Source of the DNA: Nonomuraea typhae
Lineage (GTDB): Bacteria > Actinomycetota > Actinomycetes > Streptosporangiales > Streptosporangiaceae
DNA length: 64,000 nucleotides
Direction of reading: 5' to 3'
Assembly (NCBI RefSeq): GCF_009760925.1
Contig: NZ_VRLV01000009.1
Span: 186,001-250,000 of the forward strand
The notes under the pieces were generated by a model. That model did no database searches. It saw only the letters and a list, made by a program, of their open reading frames with translations, and was not told where the DNA came from. Position 1 is the first letter of the stretch. Each line of letters begins with the position of its first letter. Shown one piece after another: positions 22,545-31,172 of the stretch. The position numbers and the translations under genes are program-made.

Positions 22545-24085
22545 ACGCGCTCACCCGGCGCGGGCTCCTGGTCGGGATCGGCGCGGCCGGGGGCGCCGGG
22601 GCGATGTACGCGGCCATGGGGGCGCTGGGGCTGGCGCCGGCCGAGCAGAGCAGGGCGTTCACGCCGCCGGCGCCGGGCGACTTCGCGCTGAGGGGGAAGG
22701 GCTCGGCCAGGGTCGTGATCGTCGGGGCCGGGGTCGCCGGGCTCACCGCGGCCTATGAGCTGGGGAAGGCGGGCTACGACTGCACGCTGCTGGAGGCCGG
22801 GGAGCGTGCGGGCGGGCGGAACCTGACGTTGCGCGGGGGCGATCGGGTGAGCGAGACGTCGGGGCCCGCGCAGGAGGTGAGGTTCGGGGAGGGCGTGTAC
22901 TTCAACGCCGGGCCCGGGCGGATCGCGCCGTGGATGCTGACCATGGACTACTGCCGCGAGCTGGGCATCCCGATCGAGACGTTCGTCAACAACAACGCCC
23001 ATGCCTATGTGCATACGAAGGGGCGGACGGTCCGGGCGAGGGCCGCACGTGCCGACATGTACGGATATATCGCGGAACTCCTGGCTAAAGCGACGAATGT
23101 CGGGGCGCTTAACCGGACGCTCACCAAGGACGACAAGGAGCGGCTGCTGGAGTTCCTGCGCCGCTTCGGGGATCTGGGACCCGCCTACGAGTACGACGGC
23201 TCCAGCCGCCGCGGTTTCGTGAAATATCCGGCGGTGACCCGCGGCCTCCCCCTCGACCCGCCCGGCACCCTCCACCAGATCCTCGCCGCCGCCACCGGCC
23301 GCGCCATCACCAACGACTTCGGCTACGACCAGGCCACCCCCATGTTCCAGCCGGTCGGCGGCATGGACGCCATCGTGCGCGCCCTCACCGCCGCCGTCGG
23401 CCCCGGCCGCATCAGGACCGGCGTCCAGGTCACCGGCATCACCACCCGCGAGAACGACGTCGAGGTCACCTGGAACGGCGGCACGCTCACCGCCGACTAC
23501 TGCGTGGCCACCCTCCCGCCGCACATCCTCGCCACCGTCCCGCACAACCTGGGCGCCGCCGTACAGACCGCCCTCAAGACCCCCGTCCCGGTCGCCGCCG
23601 GCAAGATCGGTCTGGAGTACGGCAGGCGCTGGTGGGAGATCGACGACCGGATCTACGGCGGCATCACCGAGACCGACCTCGACATCACCCACATCTGGTA
23701 CCCGTCCCACGACTACCACGCGCCCCGCGGCCTGATCGTCGGCTACTACGCCAGCGAGGAGCAGGCCGAGCTGTACGGCGCGCTGTCCCCCGAGGACCGG
23801 CTGCGCCGTGCCCTGACCCAGGGCAAGAAGATCCACGGCGAGAAGTACCGAAGCGAACTCCTGAGCAGCGTCTCCATCGCCTGGGAACGCCGCCCGCACA
23901 TCCGGGGCGGCTGGGCGCGCTGGCCCGCCTTTGATTCGTCCTTCACTCTTCTGCAACGCCCCAGCGGAAGGGTTTACTTCGCGGGTGACTGGCTCACGTA
24001 CTTGATCGCCTGGCAGGCGGGGGCCATGGAGTCCGCGCGGAATGCCGTCACACAGCTGCATCAACGAGTGCTGCAGTCACCGTAG
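22541..24085 (+). CDS. Tat-exported flavin amine oxidase
   Basis: A 514-aa flavoprotein. The N-terminus carries a twin-arginine signal (TRRGLLVGIGAAGGAG). FAD binding follows at VVIVGAGVAGLTAAYEL and ERAGGRN, and the C-terminal FAD contact is RVYFAGDWLTYLIAWQAGAMESA. Relatives are L-amino-acid oxidases and monoamine oxidases producing H2O2. Export as a folded holoenzyme is expected. Last gene of the overlapping operon that includes arginase-fold, methyltransferase, QueC-like and M55 proteins. Confidence 0.88.
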   Translation: MNALTRRGLLVGIGAAGGAGAMYAAMGALGLAPAEQSRAFTPPAPGDFALRGKGSARVVIVGAGVAGLTAAYELGKAGYDCTLLEAGERAGGRNLTLRGGDRVSETSGPAQEVRFGEGVYFNAGPGRIAPWMLTMDYCRELGIPIETFVNNNAHAYVHTKGRTVRARAARADMYGYIAELLAKATNVGALNRTLTKDDKERLLEFLRRFGDLGPAYEYDGSSRRGFVKYPAVTRGLPLDPPGTLHQILAAATGRAITNDFGYDQATPMFQPVGGMDAIVRALTAAVGPGRIRTGVQVTGITTRENDVEVTWNGGTLTADYCVATLPPHILATVPHNLGAAVQTALKTPVPVAAGKIGLEYGRRWWEIDDRIYGGITETDLDITHIWYPSHDYHAPRGLIVGYYASEEQAELYGALSPEDRLRRALTQGKKIHGEKYRSELLSSVSIAWERRPHIRGGWARWPAFDSSFTLLQRPSGRVYFAGDWLTYLIAWQAGAMESARNAVTQLHQRVLQSP

Positions 24086-24109
24086 TGACGGGGGCGTAGG
24101 GTCCTGAGG

Positions 24110-24637
24110 ATGGAAGAGACACTGCTCTGGCAGCCCGCGAACACGCACCGCGAGCTGCTGGCCGAACCGGTGGCGACGGCGCTGCGGGAGCTCGGCGACG
24201 ACGTCCGGGTCGCCGCGATCGACCCGGACCTGGCCGACACGGCCGCGTTCTGCGAGAAGTACGGCGTGCGCCTCGACGAGTCGGCCAACTGCGTGATCGT
24301 CGCGGGCAAGAGAGGCGGTGAGGTGCGATACGCGGCGTGCATGGTGCTGGCGACCATGCGGGTGGACGTCAACGGCGTCGTCCGCAAGCACCTCGACGTC
24401 CGCAAGTCGAGCTTCGCGCCGATGGCCGAGGCGGTCGAGCTGACCGGCATGGAGTACGGCGGCATCACCCCGCTCGGCCTGCCGGCGGACTGGCCTATCC
24501 TGGTGGATTCGAACGTGGCATCGCATAACAGGGTCGTCATCGGCAGCGGCGTACGCAGGTCCAAACTCGCCGTCTCCGGGGCCTTCCTGGCTGGGCTGAA
24601 GGGCGCTGAGGTGCTCGACCTGGCTACCGGAGCGTAG
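24110..24637 (+). CDS. YbaK/EbsC-family aminoacyl-tRNA deacylase domain protein
   Basis: A 175-aa single-domain protein. CVIVAGKRGGEVRYAACMVLAT is the conserved strand-helix core, and VVIGSGVRRSKL is the end motif of the YbaK/ProX editing fold. Such proteins hydrolyse mischarged Cys- or Ala-tRNA(Pro). TAGGGT ends exactly 7 nt before the ATG, predicting a leaderless mRNA independent of the upstream operon. I cannot say which tRNA it edits. Confidence 0.85.
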   Translation: MEETLLWQPANTHRELLAEPVATALRELGDDVRVAAIDPDLADTAAFCEKYGVRLDESANCVIVAGKRGGEVRYAACMVLATMRVDVNGVVRKHLDVRKSSFAPMAEAVELTGMEYGGITPLGLPADWPILVDSNVASHNRVVIGSGVRRSKLAVSGAFLAGLKGAEVLDLATGA

Positions 24638-24639
24638 GA

Positions 24640-24687
24640 GCTCTGACCGGAGAGAGCGAGGGCACCAATGCCAACGGAGGTCAGAGC
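24640..24687 (+). terminator. Inverted repeat downstream of YbaK-type gene, possible terminator
   Basis: GCTCTGACC (24640-24648) pairs with GGTCAGAGC (24679-24687) around a 30-nt loop, starting two bases after the stop codon. No U-tract follows, so it is either a Rho-aided terminator or a protein site. The rest of 24638-24830 shows only the TATGGT (24815) -10 candidate for the kinase gene. Confidence 0.4.
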
Positions 24688-24830
24688 GGACGCGACCATC
24701 AAACACTGAGACGTATTCGAGACCGTGGAATGGGAAACCGATGGGGCGGATCCAGACGTTGTACGAGTGGGAATGTGGCCCCATGGTTCATCTCGTGAGC
24801 GGGGATTAAGCCGGTATGGTGCTTCATGCC

Positions 24831-27050
24831 ATGAACGATGACCGACTTGGCCCTTACCGGCTGCTCAGGCGGCTCGGTGAAGGCGGAATGGGCGTTGTCC
24901 ACCTGGCTGTCGATCAGCATGGTCGGCAGGTGGCGGTCAAGGTCCTGCGTTCCGAGGTCGCCGGCGACGAGGTCGCCAGGCGGCGGCTCTCGCGCGAGGT
25001 CGAGACCATGCGGCGCGTGCGCAGCAAGTACATCGCCGAGGTGCTCGACGCCGATGTCACGGGTCATCGGCCCTACATCGTCACCCGTTACGTCGCCGGC
25101 CGCGCGCTGGACGAGATCGTCAAGGACGACGGGCCGCTGGAGCTGCCCGCCCTGCTCACGGTCGCGCACGGCGTGGCCTCGGCCCTGGCCGCCGTCCACT
25201 CCGTGGGCGTGATCCACCGCGACCTCAAACCGGGCAACGTGCTCATCCTCGACGGCCAGCCGGTGCTCATCGACTTCGGCATCGCCCAGGCCGTCGACGC
25301 CACCCGGCTGACCCAGACCGGCATGTTCATCGGCACCCCCGGCTACCTCGCCCCCGAGATCATCGAGGGCTCGGAGGCCGGGCCCGAGGTCGACGTGCAC
25401 GCGTGGGCGGGCACGATCCTTTACGCGGGCACCGGTCAGCCGCCCTTCGGCAAGGGCACGCTGGAGATGATCTTCTACAACATCACCGCGGGCAAGGCCG
25501 ACGTGAGCGCGGCGCCGCCGGTGCTGCAGCCGCTGCTGAAGGCGGCCTTCCAGCGGAACCCGGCCAAGCGCCCCAAGGCGGCCGAACTGGCCGAGCAGAC
25601 CGCCCGGCTGATGCCCAAGTCGACGCGGATGATCCCGGACGAGATCTCCACCGTGCCGCGCACGGACCAGTCCGGCACGGGGGACATCCCCACGCCCATC
25701 CATCAGCATCCGCCCGCCCAGCAGTACGTCTCGCTGCTGCCGGACGGGAGCGGGCCGCTCCGGCCGGGCGGGCAGGGTACGGCGCCGCCGTTCCAGAACC
25801 CGGCCCCGCCGGCCCAGGGCACGGCCCCGCCGTTCCCCCAGCCCACCCCCGGCCAGCAGGGCACCCAGCCCGGTCCGGCCCAGCAGGGCACCCCGCCGGG
25901 TCCCGGGCAGCAGGGCACCCAGCCCGGTCCCGGGCAGCAGGGCGGCCCATCGTCTCCGGGACAGCCCGTTCCAGGGCAGCAGGGCACGCAGCCCGCCACG
26001 GGCCAGCCCGCCTCCGGGCCCCAGGGCGCCCCGCCCGCCGCAGGCCGGCACGGCACCCAGCCGGGCCAATCCCAGAACCCGGCGCCCGGCCAGGGATCCG
26101 GCCCGCATGCCCCGGGTTCCTACCAGCGCGGCCCCGATCAGGGGTATCAGGCGCCGTCTCAGGGGGACCCGTGGCCCACGCGCCGGGTCACCTCGGAGGA
26201 ACTGCGCCAGATGCAGGAGGGGCCCAGCGTCCCCTGGCCGGGCCAGGGGCAGGGACAGCAGGGGTGGAACAACAGCCACGGCTACGCCCCAGCCCCCCGC
26301 GAGGGTGACGTGCCCACCAAGCGCGTGCGGCCGGAGGCGCCGCCGCCGTACGTGCCGGTGCAGGCGCCGCCGCAGCCCCAGCAGTACGCGCAGGACCCGG
26401 TGACCCGGCGCGAGCCGTACATTCCGGGCGCGCGGCCGGGGCAGATGCTGCAGCGTTCCAAGGCGTACGGCGTGGCCGGGGCGATGCTGCTCGTCATCAT
26501 GATCGTGCTGGCCGCGCTGGCCCCGGTGCTGGTGGCGGTCGTGGCGATCCCGGTGGCGCTGCTGCTGCGCGCCGCCGACCTGGCCCAGTCGGAGCTGGTC
26601 TCGCGCCGCTCCACCGGTGCCGCCGCGCTGGACGTGCTGCGGGTGTTCGCCCATCCGAAGGCGCTGGTCAAGTCGGCCGGGATCACGCTGGCCCTGGTCC
26701 TCTACGCGGCGATCCTCGGGTTGCCGGTGACGTTGCTGCTCACGGTGCTGGGGCAGAGCACGCCGGAGAACGCGCTGGCCTGGGGCGCCGCTGTCGCCAT
26801 ATGGACGATTTGCGCCGGCCCGGGTGTCGAGGGACCTGGCCGTCAGATGCGCAGGACCCTCGCTTCCCTCGTACCCTCGAGAACAGCGGCCATGGTGATG
26901 GCCGGAGTGTTCGCGGCAGGGGCGGCGCTCTCACTGGTACTCGCGGTCGGCACGTTCACCACGAAGCCGACTTTGCGCGCAGTATGGAGTCCAGTGGACG
27001 TGCAACCGCTGAGGCAACAGCTCAACGAACTGAAGAAGCCGGGGGGATGA
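24831..27050 (+). CDS. Membrane Ser/Thr protein kinase (Hanks type) with Pro/Gln-rich linker
   Basis: A 739-aa kinase. Catalytic domain is residues 1-265: GEGGMG loop, VAVKVL lysine, HRDLKPGN near residue 130, DFG, and GTPGYLAPE. Residues about 285-540 are a low-complexity linker of imperfect QQGTQPGPG repeats. The last 200 residues contain about four membrane helices, so the catalytic domain faces the cytoplasm on a C-terminal anchor rather than carrying PASTA domains. I chose the ATG at 24831, 10 nt after TATGGT; two upstream ATGs in or near that hexamer are less likely. First of three tandem kinases. Confidence 0.92.
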   Translation: MNDDRLGPYRLLRRLGEGGMGVVHLAVDQHGRQVAVKVLRSEVAGDEVARRRLSREVETMRRVRSKYIAEVLDADVTGHRPYIVTRYVAGRALDEIVKDDGPLELPALLTVAHGVASALAAVHSVGVIHRDLKPGNVLILDGQPVLIDFGIAQAVDATRLTQTGMFIGTPGYLAPEIIEGSEAGPEVDVHAWAGTILYAGTGQPPFGKGTLEMIFYNITAGKADVSAAPPVLQPLLKAAFQRNPAKRPKAAELAEQTARLMPKSTRMIPDEISTVPRTDQSGTGDIPTPIHQHPPAQQYVSLLPDGSGPLRPGGQGTAPPFQNPAPPAQGTAPPFPQPTPGQQGTQPGPAQQGTPPGPGQQGTQPGPGQQGGPSSPGQPVPGQQGTQPATGQPASGPQGAPPAAGRHGTQPGQSQNPAPGQGSGPHAPGSYQRGPDQGYQAPSQGDPWPTRRVTSEELRQMQEGPSVPWPGQGQGQQGWNNSHGYAPAPREGDVPTKRVRPEAPPPYVPVQAPPQPQQYAQDPVTRREPYIPGARPGQMLQRSKAYGVAGAMLLVIMIVLAALAPVLVAVVAIPVALLLRAADLAQSELVSRRSTGAAALDVLRVFAHPKALVKSAGITLALVLYAAILGLPVTLLLTVLGQSTPENALAWGAAVAIWTICAGPGVEGPGRQMRRTLASLVPSRTAAMVMAGVFAAGAALSLVLAVGTFTTKPTLRAVWSPVDVQPLRQQLNELKKPGG

Positions 27051-27066
27051 TGCAGGGAGCCAGGCG

Positions 27067-28848
27067 ATGAGCACGCAGGTTCCAGAACGGCTCGGGCCGT
27101 ACCGGCTGGTCAGGAAGATCGGCGAGGGCGGCATGGGCGTCGTCCACCTGGGCATGGACGGCGACGGCAGCCAGGTGGCCGTCAAGGTGCTGCACCCGCA
27201 CGTCGCCGCCGACCTCAAGGCGCGCGACCGGCTCACCCGCGAGGTCGAGACCATGCGCCGCGTGCGCAGTTCGCACGTGGCCGAGGTGCTCGACGCCGAG
27301 CTCGCGGGCGGCCAGCCGTACGTCGTGACCAGGTTCGCGCCCGGCCGCACGCTGGAGGACACCGTGCTGGCCGACGGCGCGCTGCGCGACTACGACCTGG
27401 TACGGCTGGCGCGCGGTCTGTGCCAGGCCCTGGTGGCGATCCACGCGGCCGACGTGATCCACCGTGACTTCAAGCCGTCGAACGTGATGCTGGTGGACGG
27501 GGAGCCGCTGGTCATCGACTTCGGCATCGCCCATCTGGTCAACGCCACCCGGCTGACTCAGACCGGGATGTTCGTCGGCACGCCGGGCTACCTGGCGCCC
27601 GAGATCATCCGCGACTCGGAGATCACCCAGGCGGCCGACGTGCACGCCCTGGCCTCCACCGTCTTCTTCGCCGCGACCGGCGTGCCGCCGTTCGGCACCG
27701 GCACGTTCGAGGCGGTCTGCTTCAACATCATGGAAGGCCGCGCCCAGCTCGACAAGGCGCCGCTGTGGCTGCGCGGCTGGCTGAGCCGGGCGCTGCAGGT
27801 CGACGCGCGCTCGCGGCCGAGCGCGCAGGAACTGCTGCGCATGGCCCGGGTCCTGGACCCGACCAAGACGGCCTTCCACGAGATCCCGACCATGCCGCCC
27901 AAGCCGAAGCCGAAGCCGACGGGCACCCGGGTCTTGTCCGGCCGGGACGCCTACTCCGACCTGCTGCCGCCGGTGGACTACGCCCAGCCGGCGCGCAAGG
28001 AGAAGCCCGCGCGGAAGGAGAAGCCGCCGCCCGCGCCCCGCATGCAGCCGCCGCCTCCCTACATTCCGGCGCCGGTCGCCGCCCAGCCCCGCACCGACCA
28101 GCGGGTCGCCGGGTACCCGACCCCGCCCCAGGTGCGGCCTTACACTCCGCCTCCGGCGCCCCAGACGCGGCCGGGCGAGCGGAAGCGGTTCGTCGTCGGC
28201 AGCCAGTTCGTCGGCCTCCTCCTGCTGGTCGCTCTCACGGCGCTGACGGTGATGGTCCCGGTGGCCGTGGGCGCCACGGCCATCGCGCTGGCGGTGGTGC
28301 TGCGGGTGGGCGAGTACCTGTTCGGCGAGATGGTCAACCGCCGCAGGACGCGCGGCGGCGGCAGTTCCGCCGACCCGCTGCTGGCCATCGTCGGCACCCC
28401 GTGGGCGCTGGTGAAGGCGGCTCTGGTCACGCTGGTCCACGTCCCGCTGGCGCTGGCCTTCGGCGCCATCGTCTGGGGCGTCCTGCGCTGGGGCGGCGGC
28501 ATGGGCATCAACGCGGCCGCCGCCTACGCCGCCGGCGCCTTCACGCTCGGCCTGTTCGTGCTGCCGGGCGGCGGCGCCCCCCGCAAGGCGGTCACCCGCA
28601 GCCTGACCAGCGTCCTGCGCACGCCCGGCGCCGCCCTGGTGGCCACCGTGACGGTGGGTACCCTGGCCTTGTTCGCCGTCATGTTCGCCCTCAGCCAGAA
28701 GACCATCTGGATCCCCTGGGAGGCGCCCTCCAAAGTGATCGACCGCCTCACCGCCCAGGCCCAGGACGGCGCCCTCAGCCTCCTGTCCGGCTTGGCCGAC
28801 GATCTGCTCAAAAAGACGGGGCTGGGCTTCCTGTCACCCTGGTCCTGA
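27067..28848 (+). CDS. Membrane Ser/Thr protein kinase, second of three
   Basis: A 593-aa kinase paralogous to its upstream neighbour along the whole length: kinase domain 1-270 (GEGGMG, VAVKVL, HRDFKPSN with Phe replacing the usual Leu, DFG, GTPGYLAPE), a shorter Lys/Pro-rich linker, and a C-terminal membrane domain with similar helices (VPVAVGATAIALAVVLR). GGGAG precedes the ATG by 8 nt. The 16-bp gap from the first kinase indicates one operon. Probably arose by tandem duplication. Confidence 0.92.
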   Translation: MSTQVPERLGPYRLVRKIGEGGMGVVHLGMDGDGSQVAVKVLHPHVAADLKARDRLTREVETMRRVRSSHVAEVLDAELAGGQPYVVTRFAPGRTLEDTVLADGALRDYDLVRLARGLCQALVAIHAADVIHRDFKPSNVMLVDGEPLVIDFGIAHLVNATRLTQTGMFVGTPGYLAPEIIRDSEITQAADVHALASTVFFAATGVPPFGTGTFEAVCFNIMEGRAQLDKAPLWLRGWLSRALQVDARSRPSAQELLRMARVLDPTKTAFHEIPTMPPKPKPKPTGTRVLSGRDAYSDLLPPVDYAQPARKEKPARKEKPPPAPRMQPPPPYIPAPVAAQPRTDQRVAGYPTPPQVRPYTPPPAPQTRPGERKRFVVGSQFVGLLLLVALTALTVMVPVAVGATAIALAVVLRVGEYLFGEMVNRRRTRGGGSSADPLLAIVGTPWALVKAALVTLVHVPLALAFGAIVWGVLRWGGGMGINAAAAYAAGAFTLGLFVLPGGGAPRKAVTRSLTSVLRTPGAALVATVTVGTLALFAVMFALSQKTIWIPWEAPSKVIDRLTAQAQDGALSLLSGLADDLLKKTGLGFLSPWS

Positions 28849-28884
28849 GTGTCCCGGTCCCTCGGCCGGGGGAGAAGGAAGGGT

Positions 28885-30153
28885 ATGAGCGAGCAGCTAG
28901 GTCCGTATCGCCTGCTCTCCCGCCTGGGGAGCGGCGGGTTCGGAGAGGTGCATCTCGCGCTCGACCAGGAGGGCCGCACGGTCGCGGTCAAGATCCTGCA
29001 TCCGCACGTGGCCGCCGACGGCGCCGCCCTCACCAGGCTGGCGCGCGAGGTCGAGACCATGCGCCGGGTGCGGGGGCCGCACGTGGCCGAGGTGCTGGAC
29101 GCATCTTTAGAGGTCGAACGGCCCTACCTCGTGACCCGCTACGTCCAGGGGCGGCCCCTCTCCGCGGTCCCCGTGCCGGTGGCCGACCTGCGGCTGCTGG
29201 CCCGGGGGCTGGCCGGGGCGCTGTCGGCCATGCATGAGGCCGGGGTGATCCACCGCGATCTCAAACCGGCCAACGTGATGATGGCCGACGGCGAACCCGT
29301 CGTGATCGACTTCGGGATCGCGTGCGCGCTGGACTCCCTCTCCGTGACGGCCTCGGGCGCGGTGATCGGGACACCGGGCTACCTGGCGCCCGAGGTGCTC
29401 GAGGGACGGGATGCCGGGATGGAGGCGGACGTCTTCTCGTTCGGCGCCACGCTGGCCTACGCCGCCACCGGCCGCCAGCCGTACGGGAAGGGCCCGGCCT
29501 CCGCGGTCGCCTACCGGGTGGTGCATCACGAGCCGGACCTCGACGGCGTGCCGGAGTGGCTGGCGCCGTTGCTGCGCGAGTGCCTGGCACAGGACCCGGC
29601 CGCCCGGCCGACGGCGGCCCGCCTCTGCAAGGAACTGGGCGCGACGACCTCCTCTCAGGCCCGGCACGCTCCTTCTGCCCGGACAGCCTTTTCGGGTACG
29701 GCCCAGCCGCCCGCCTTCGTCCCCGGCCGGAACGCCGACCTTCAGTCCGTCACCCGCGCCGATCCCCACGCCGAGCCCACCCGCGAGTGGCAGCCCGGCG
29801 GCAGGCGGACCCCCGAGGTGGAGCGGGCCCGGCACCGCGAGAAGGTCCGGCGCAGGTGGCTGATCGGGGCGGGGCTGTTCATCTCGCTGCTGGCCGCGGC
29901 GGCCCAGGACGGCTTGCCGCAGGTCTCCCTGTTCCTGCTGTCGGCCTTCACGCTGGGGTCGCTGGCCGACGCGGGGGTGGCGTTGTTCTCCCGGAGCCCG
30001 TTCAAGAACCGGCGGATGGTGGCCGACCTGGCGGCCATCGCGGGGACCGGGGCGCTCTGGTGGGCGATGAGCACGTTCTTCAGCCCGTTCACCCTGACGT
30101 TGTTCGCGGTGACCGCACTGGTGGTCGGCGTGGTCGTCCTGATGTCGGCCTAA
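28885..30153 (+). CDS. Membrane Ser/Thr protein kinase, third of three
   Basis: A 422-aa kinase. Domain 1-260 has GSGGFG, VAVKIL, HRDLKPAN, DFG, and GTPGYLAPE. A short linker follows, then three or four membrane helices in the last 110 residues. GGAGAAGGAAGGG precedes the ATG at 28885, which I prefer over a GTG at 28849. More divergent than the first two, especially in the linker and membrane part. Targets are unknown; etfBA starts 220 bp downstream from its own promoter. Confidence 0.92.
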   Translation: MSEQLGPYRLLSRLGSGGFGEVHLALDQEGRTVAVKILHPHVAADGAALTRLAREVETMRRVRGPHVAEVLDASLEVERPYLVTRYVQGRPLSAVPVPVADLRLLARGLAGALSAMHEAGVIHRDLKPANVMMADGEPVVIDFGIACALDSLSVTASGAVIGTPGYLAPEVLEGRDAGMEADVFSFGATLAYAATGRQPYGKGPASAVAYRVVHHEPDLDGVPEWLAPLLRECLAQDPAARPTAARLCKELGATTSSQARHAPSARTAFSGTAQPPAFVPGRNADLQSVTRADPHAEPTREWQPGGRRTPEVERARHREKVRRRWLIGAGLFISLLAAAAQDGLPQVSLFLLSAFTLGSLADAGVALFSRSPFKNRRMVADLAAIAGTGALWWAMSTFFSPFTLTLFAVTALVVGVVVLMSA

Positions 30154-30225
30154 TCACGTTTGAAGGCGGGCCGGTGTGTGACAGGTTCCGGAACAAAGTT
30201 CGGTAAGCTGGGGCCACCTGCGAGT

Positions 30226-30253
30226 TTGCCCTAAACCTACTCGCGGGTAACAT
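30226..30253 (+). promoter_or_regulatory. Promoter of etfBA
   Basis: TTGCCC (30226-30231), 16-bp spacer and TAACAT (30248-30253) form a sigma70-like promoter with a leader of roughly 110 nt. Two palindromes flank it: GTTCCGGAAC (30185-30194) upstream, and AGGGGT-G-ACCCCT (30269-30281) downstream at about +10, either of which may be an operator. Confidence 0.55.
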
Positions 30254-30373
30254 AGCGACCCAGAGGTCAGGGGTGACCCCTCGCTACGGTCCACCTCCGA
30301 CACCTGGCAGTCTGGACACCGCACGAGCTTTTTACCGAGCTATCCGGCGAAAACGGGAGGTCGGCCACCGGCC

Positions 30374-31153
30374 ATGAACATCGTCGTCTGCGTGAAGCAG
30401 GTTCCCGACACGGCGACCGAGCGCAAGCTGCGGTCCGATGACAAGACGCTCGACCGTGACGCCGTCGACGGCGTGGTGAACGAGCTTGACGAGTATGCGG
30501 TCGAGGAGGCGCTGAGGCTCAAGGAGGCCCATGGCGGTGAGGTCACCGTCCTCACCATGGGTCCGGGCAAGGCGACCGAGACCATTCGCAAGGCACTGGC
30601 CATGGGCGCCGACAAGGCGGTCCACTTGACCGACGACGCGTTGCACGGCTCCGACGCGCTGTCGACTTCCTACGCGATGGCGCAGGCGCTGAAGAAGATC
30701 GGGTTCGACCTGGTCATCCTCGGCTCCGAGTCCACCGACGCGCGCACCGGCGTGCTGGCCGCGATGCTGGCCGAGCGCCTCGGGGCGCCACAGCTCACGC
30801 TGGCCAACAAGGTGGACGTCGAGGGTTCCTCGATCACCGTCCAGCGCCTGACCGACTACGGCTACGACAAGGTCGAGGCCACGCTGCCCGCCGTCGTCTC
30901 CGTGGTCGAGAAGATCAACGAGCCGAGGTACCCGTCCTTCAAGGGCATCATGGCGGCCAAGAAGAAGCCGGTCGAGACGCTCGGCGTGGCCGACATCTCC
31001 GCCGACGCCGCGCAGGTGGGCCTCGGCGCCGCCTGGTCGGAGGTCGTGGAGTTCGCCGCCGCGCCGCCGCGCGCCGCGGGCACGATCGTCAAGGACGAGG
31101 GCGACGGGGGCACCAAGGCCGCCGACTTCCTCGCGTCCAAGAAGTTCATCTGA
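30374..31153 (+). CDS. etfB: Electron transfer flavoprotein subunit beta
   Basis: A 259-aa ETF beta/FixA subunit: MNIVVCVKQVPDTATERKL at the start, ALAMGADKAVHL and the DLVILGSESTDARTG nucleotide (AMP) site, then the VEKINEPRYPSFKGIMAAKKK recognition-loop region, which docks acyl-CoA dehydrogenases. With EtfA it carries electrons from fatty-acid and amino-acid dehydrogenases to the membrane quinone pool. Followed by etfA after 19 bp. Confidence 0.97.
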   Translation: MNIVVCVKQVPDTATERKLRSDDKTLDRDAVDGVVNELDEYAVEEALRLKEAHGGEVTVLTMGPGKATETIRKALAMGADKAVHLTDDALHGSDALSTSYAMAQALKKIGFDLVILGSESTDARTGVLAAMLAERLGAPQLTLANKVDVEGSSITVQRLTDYGYDKVEATLPAVVSVVEKINEPRYPSFKGIMAAKKKPVETLGVADISADAAQVGLGAAWSEVVEFAAAPPRAAGTIVKDEGDGGTKAADFLASKKFI

Positions 31154-31172
31154 GAACGGGGGTTTTGCTGAT

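Noticed and set aside
30185..30194. LexA-like or heat-shock operator at GTTCCGGAAC
   Set aside because: Too short and not close to the known consensus; kept only as a palindrome near the etf promoter.
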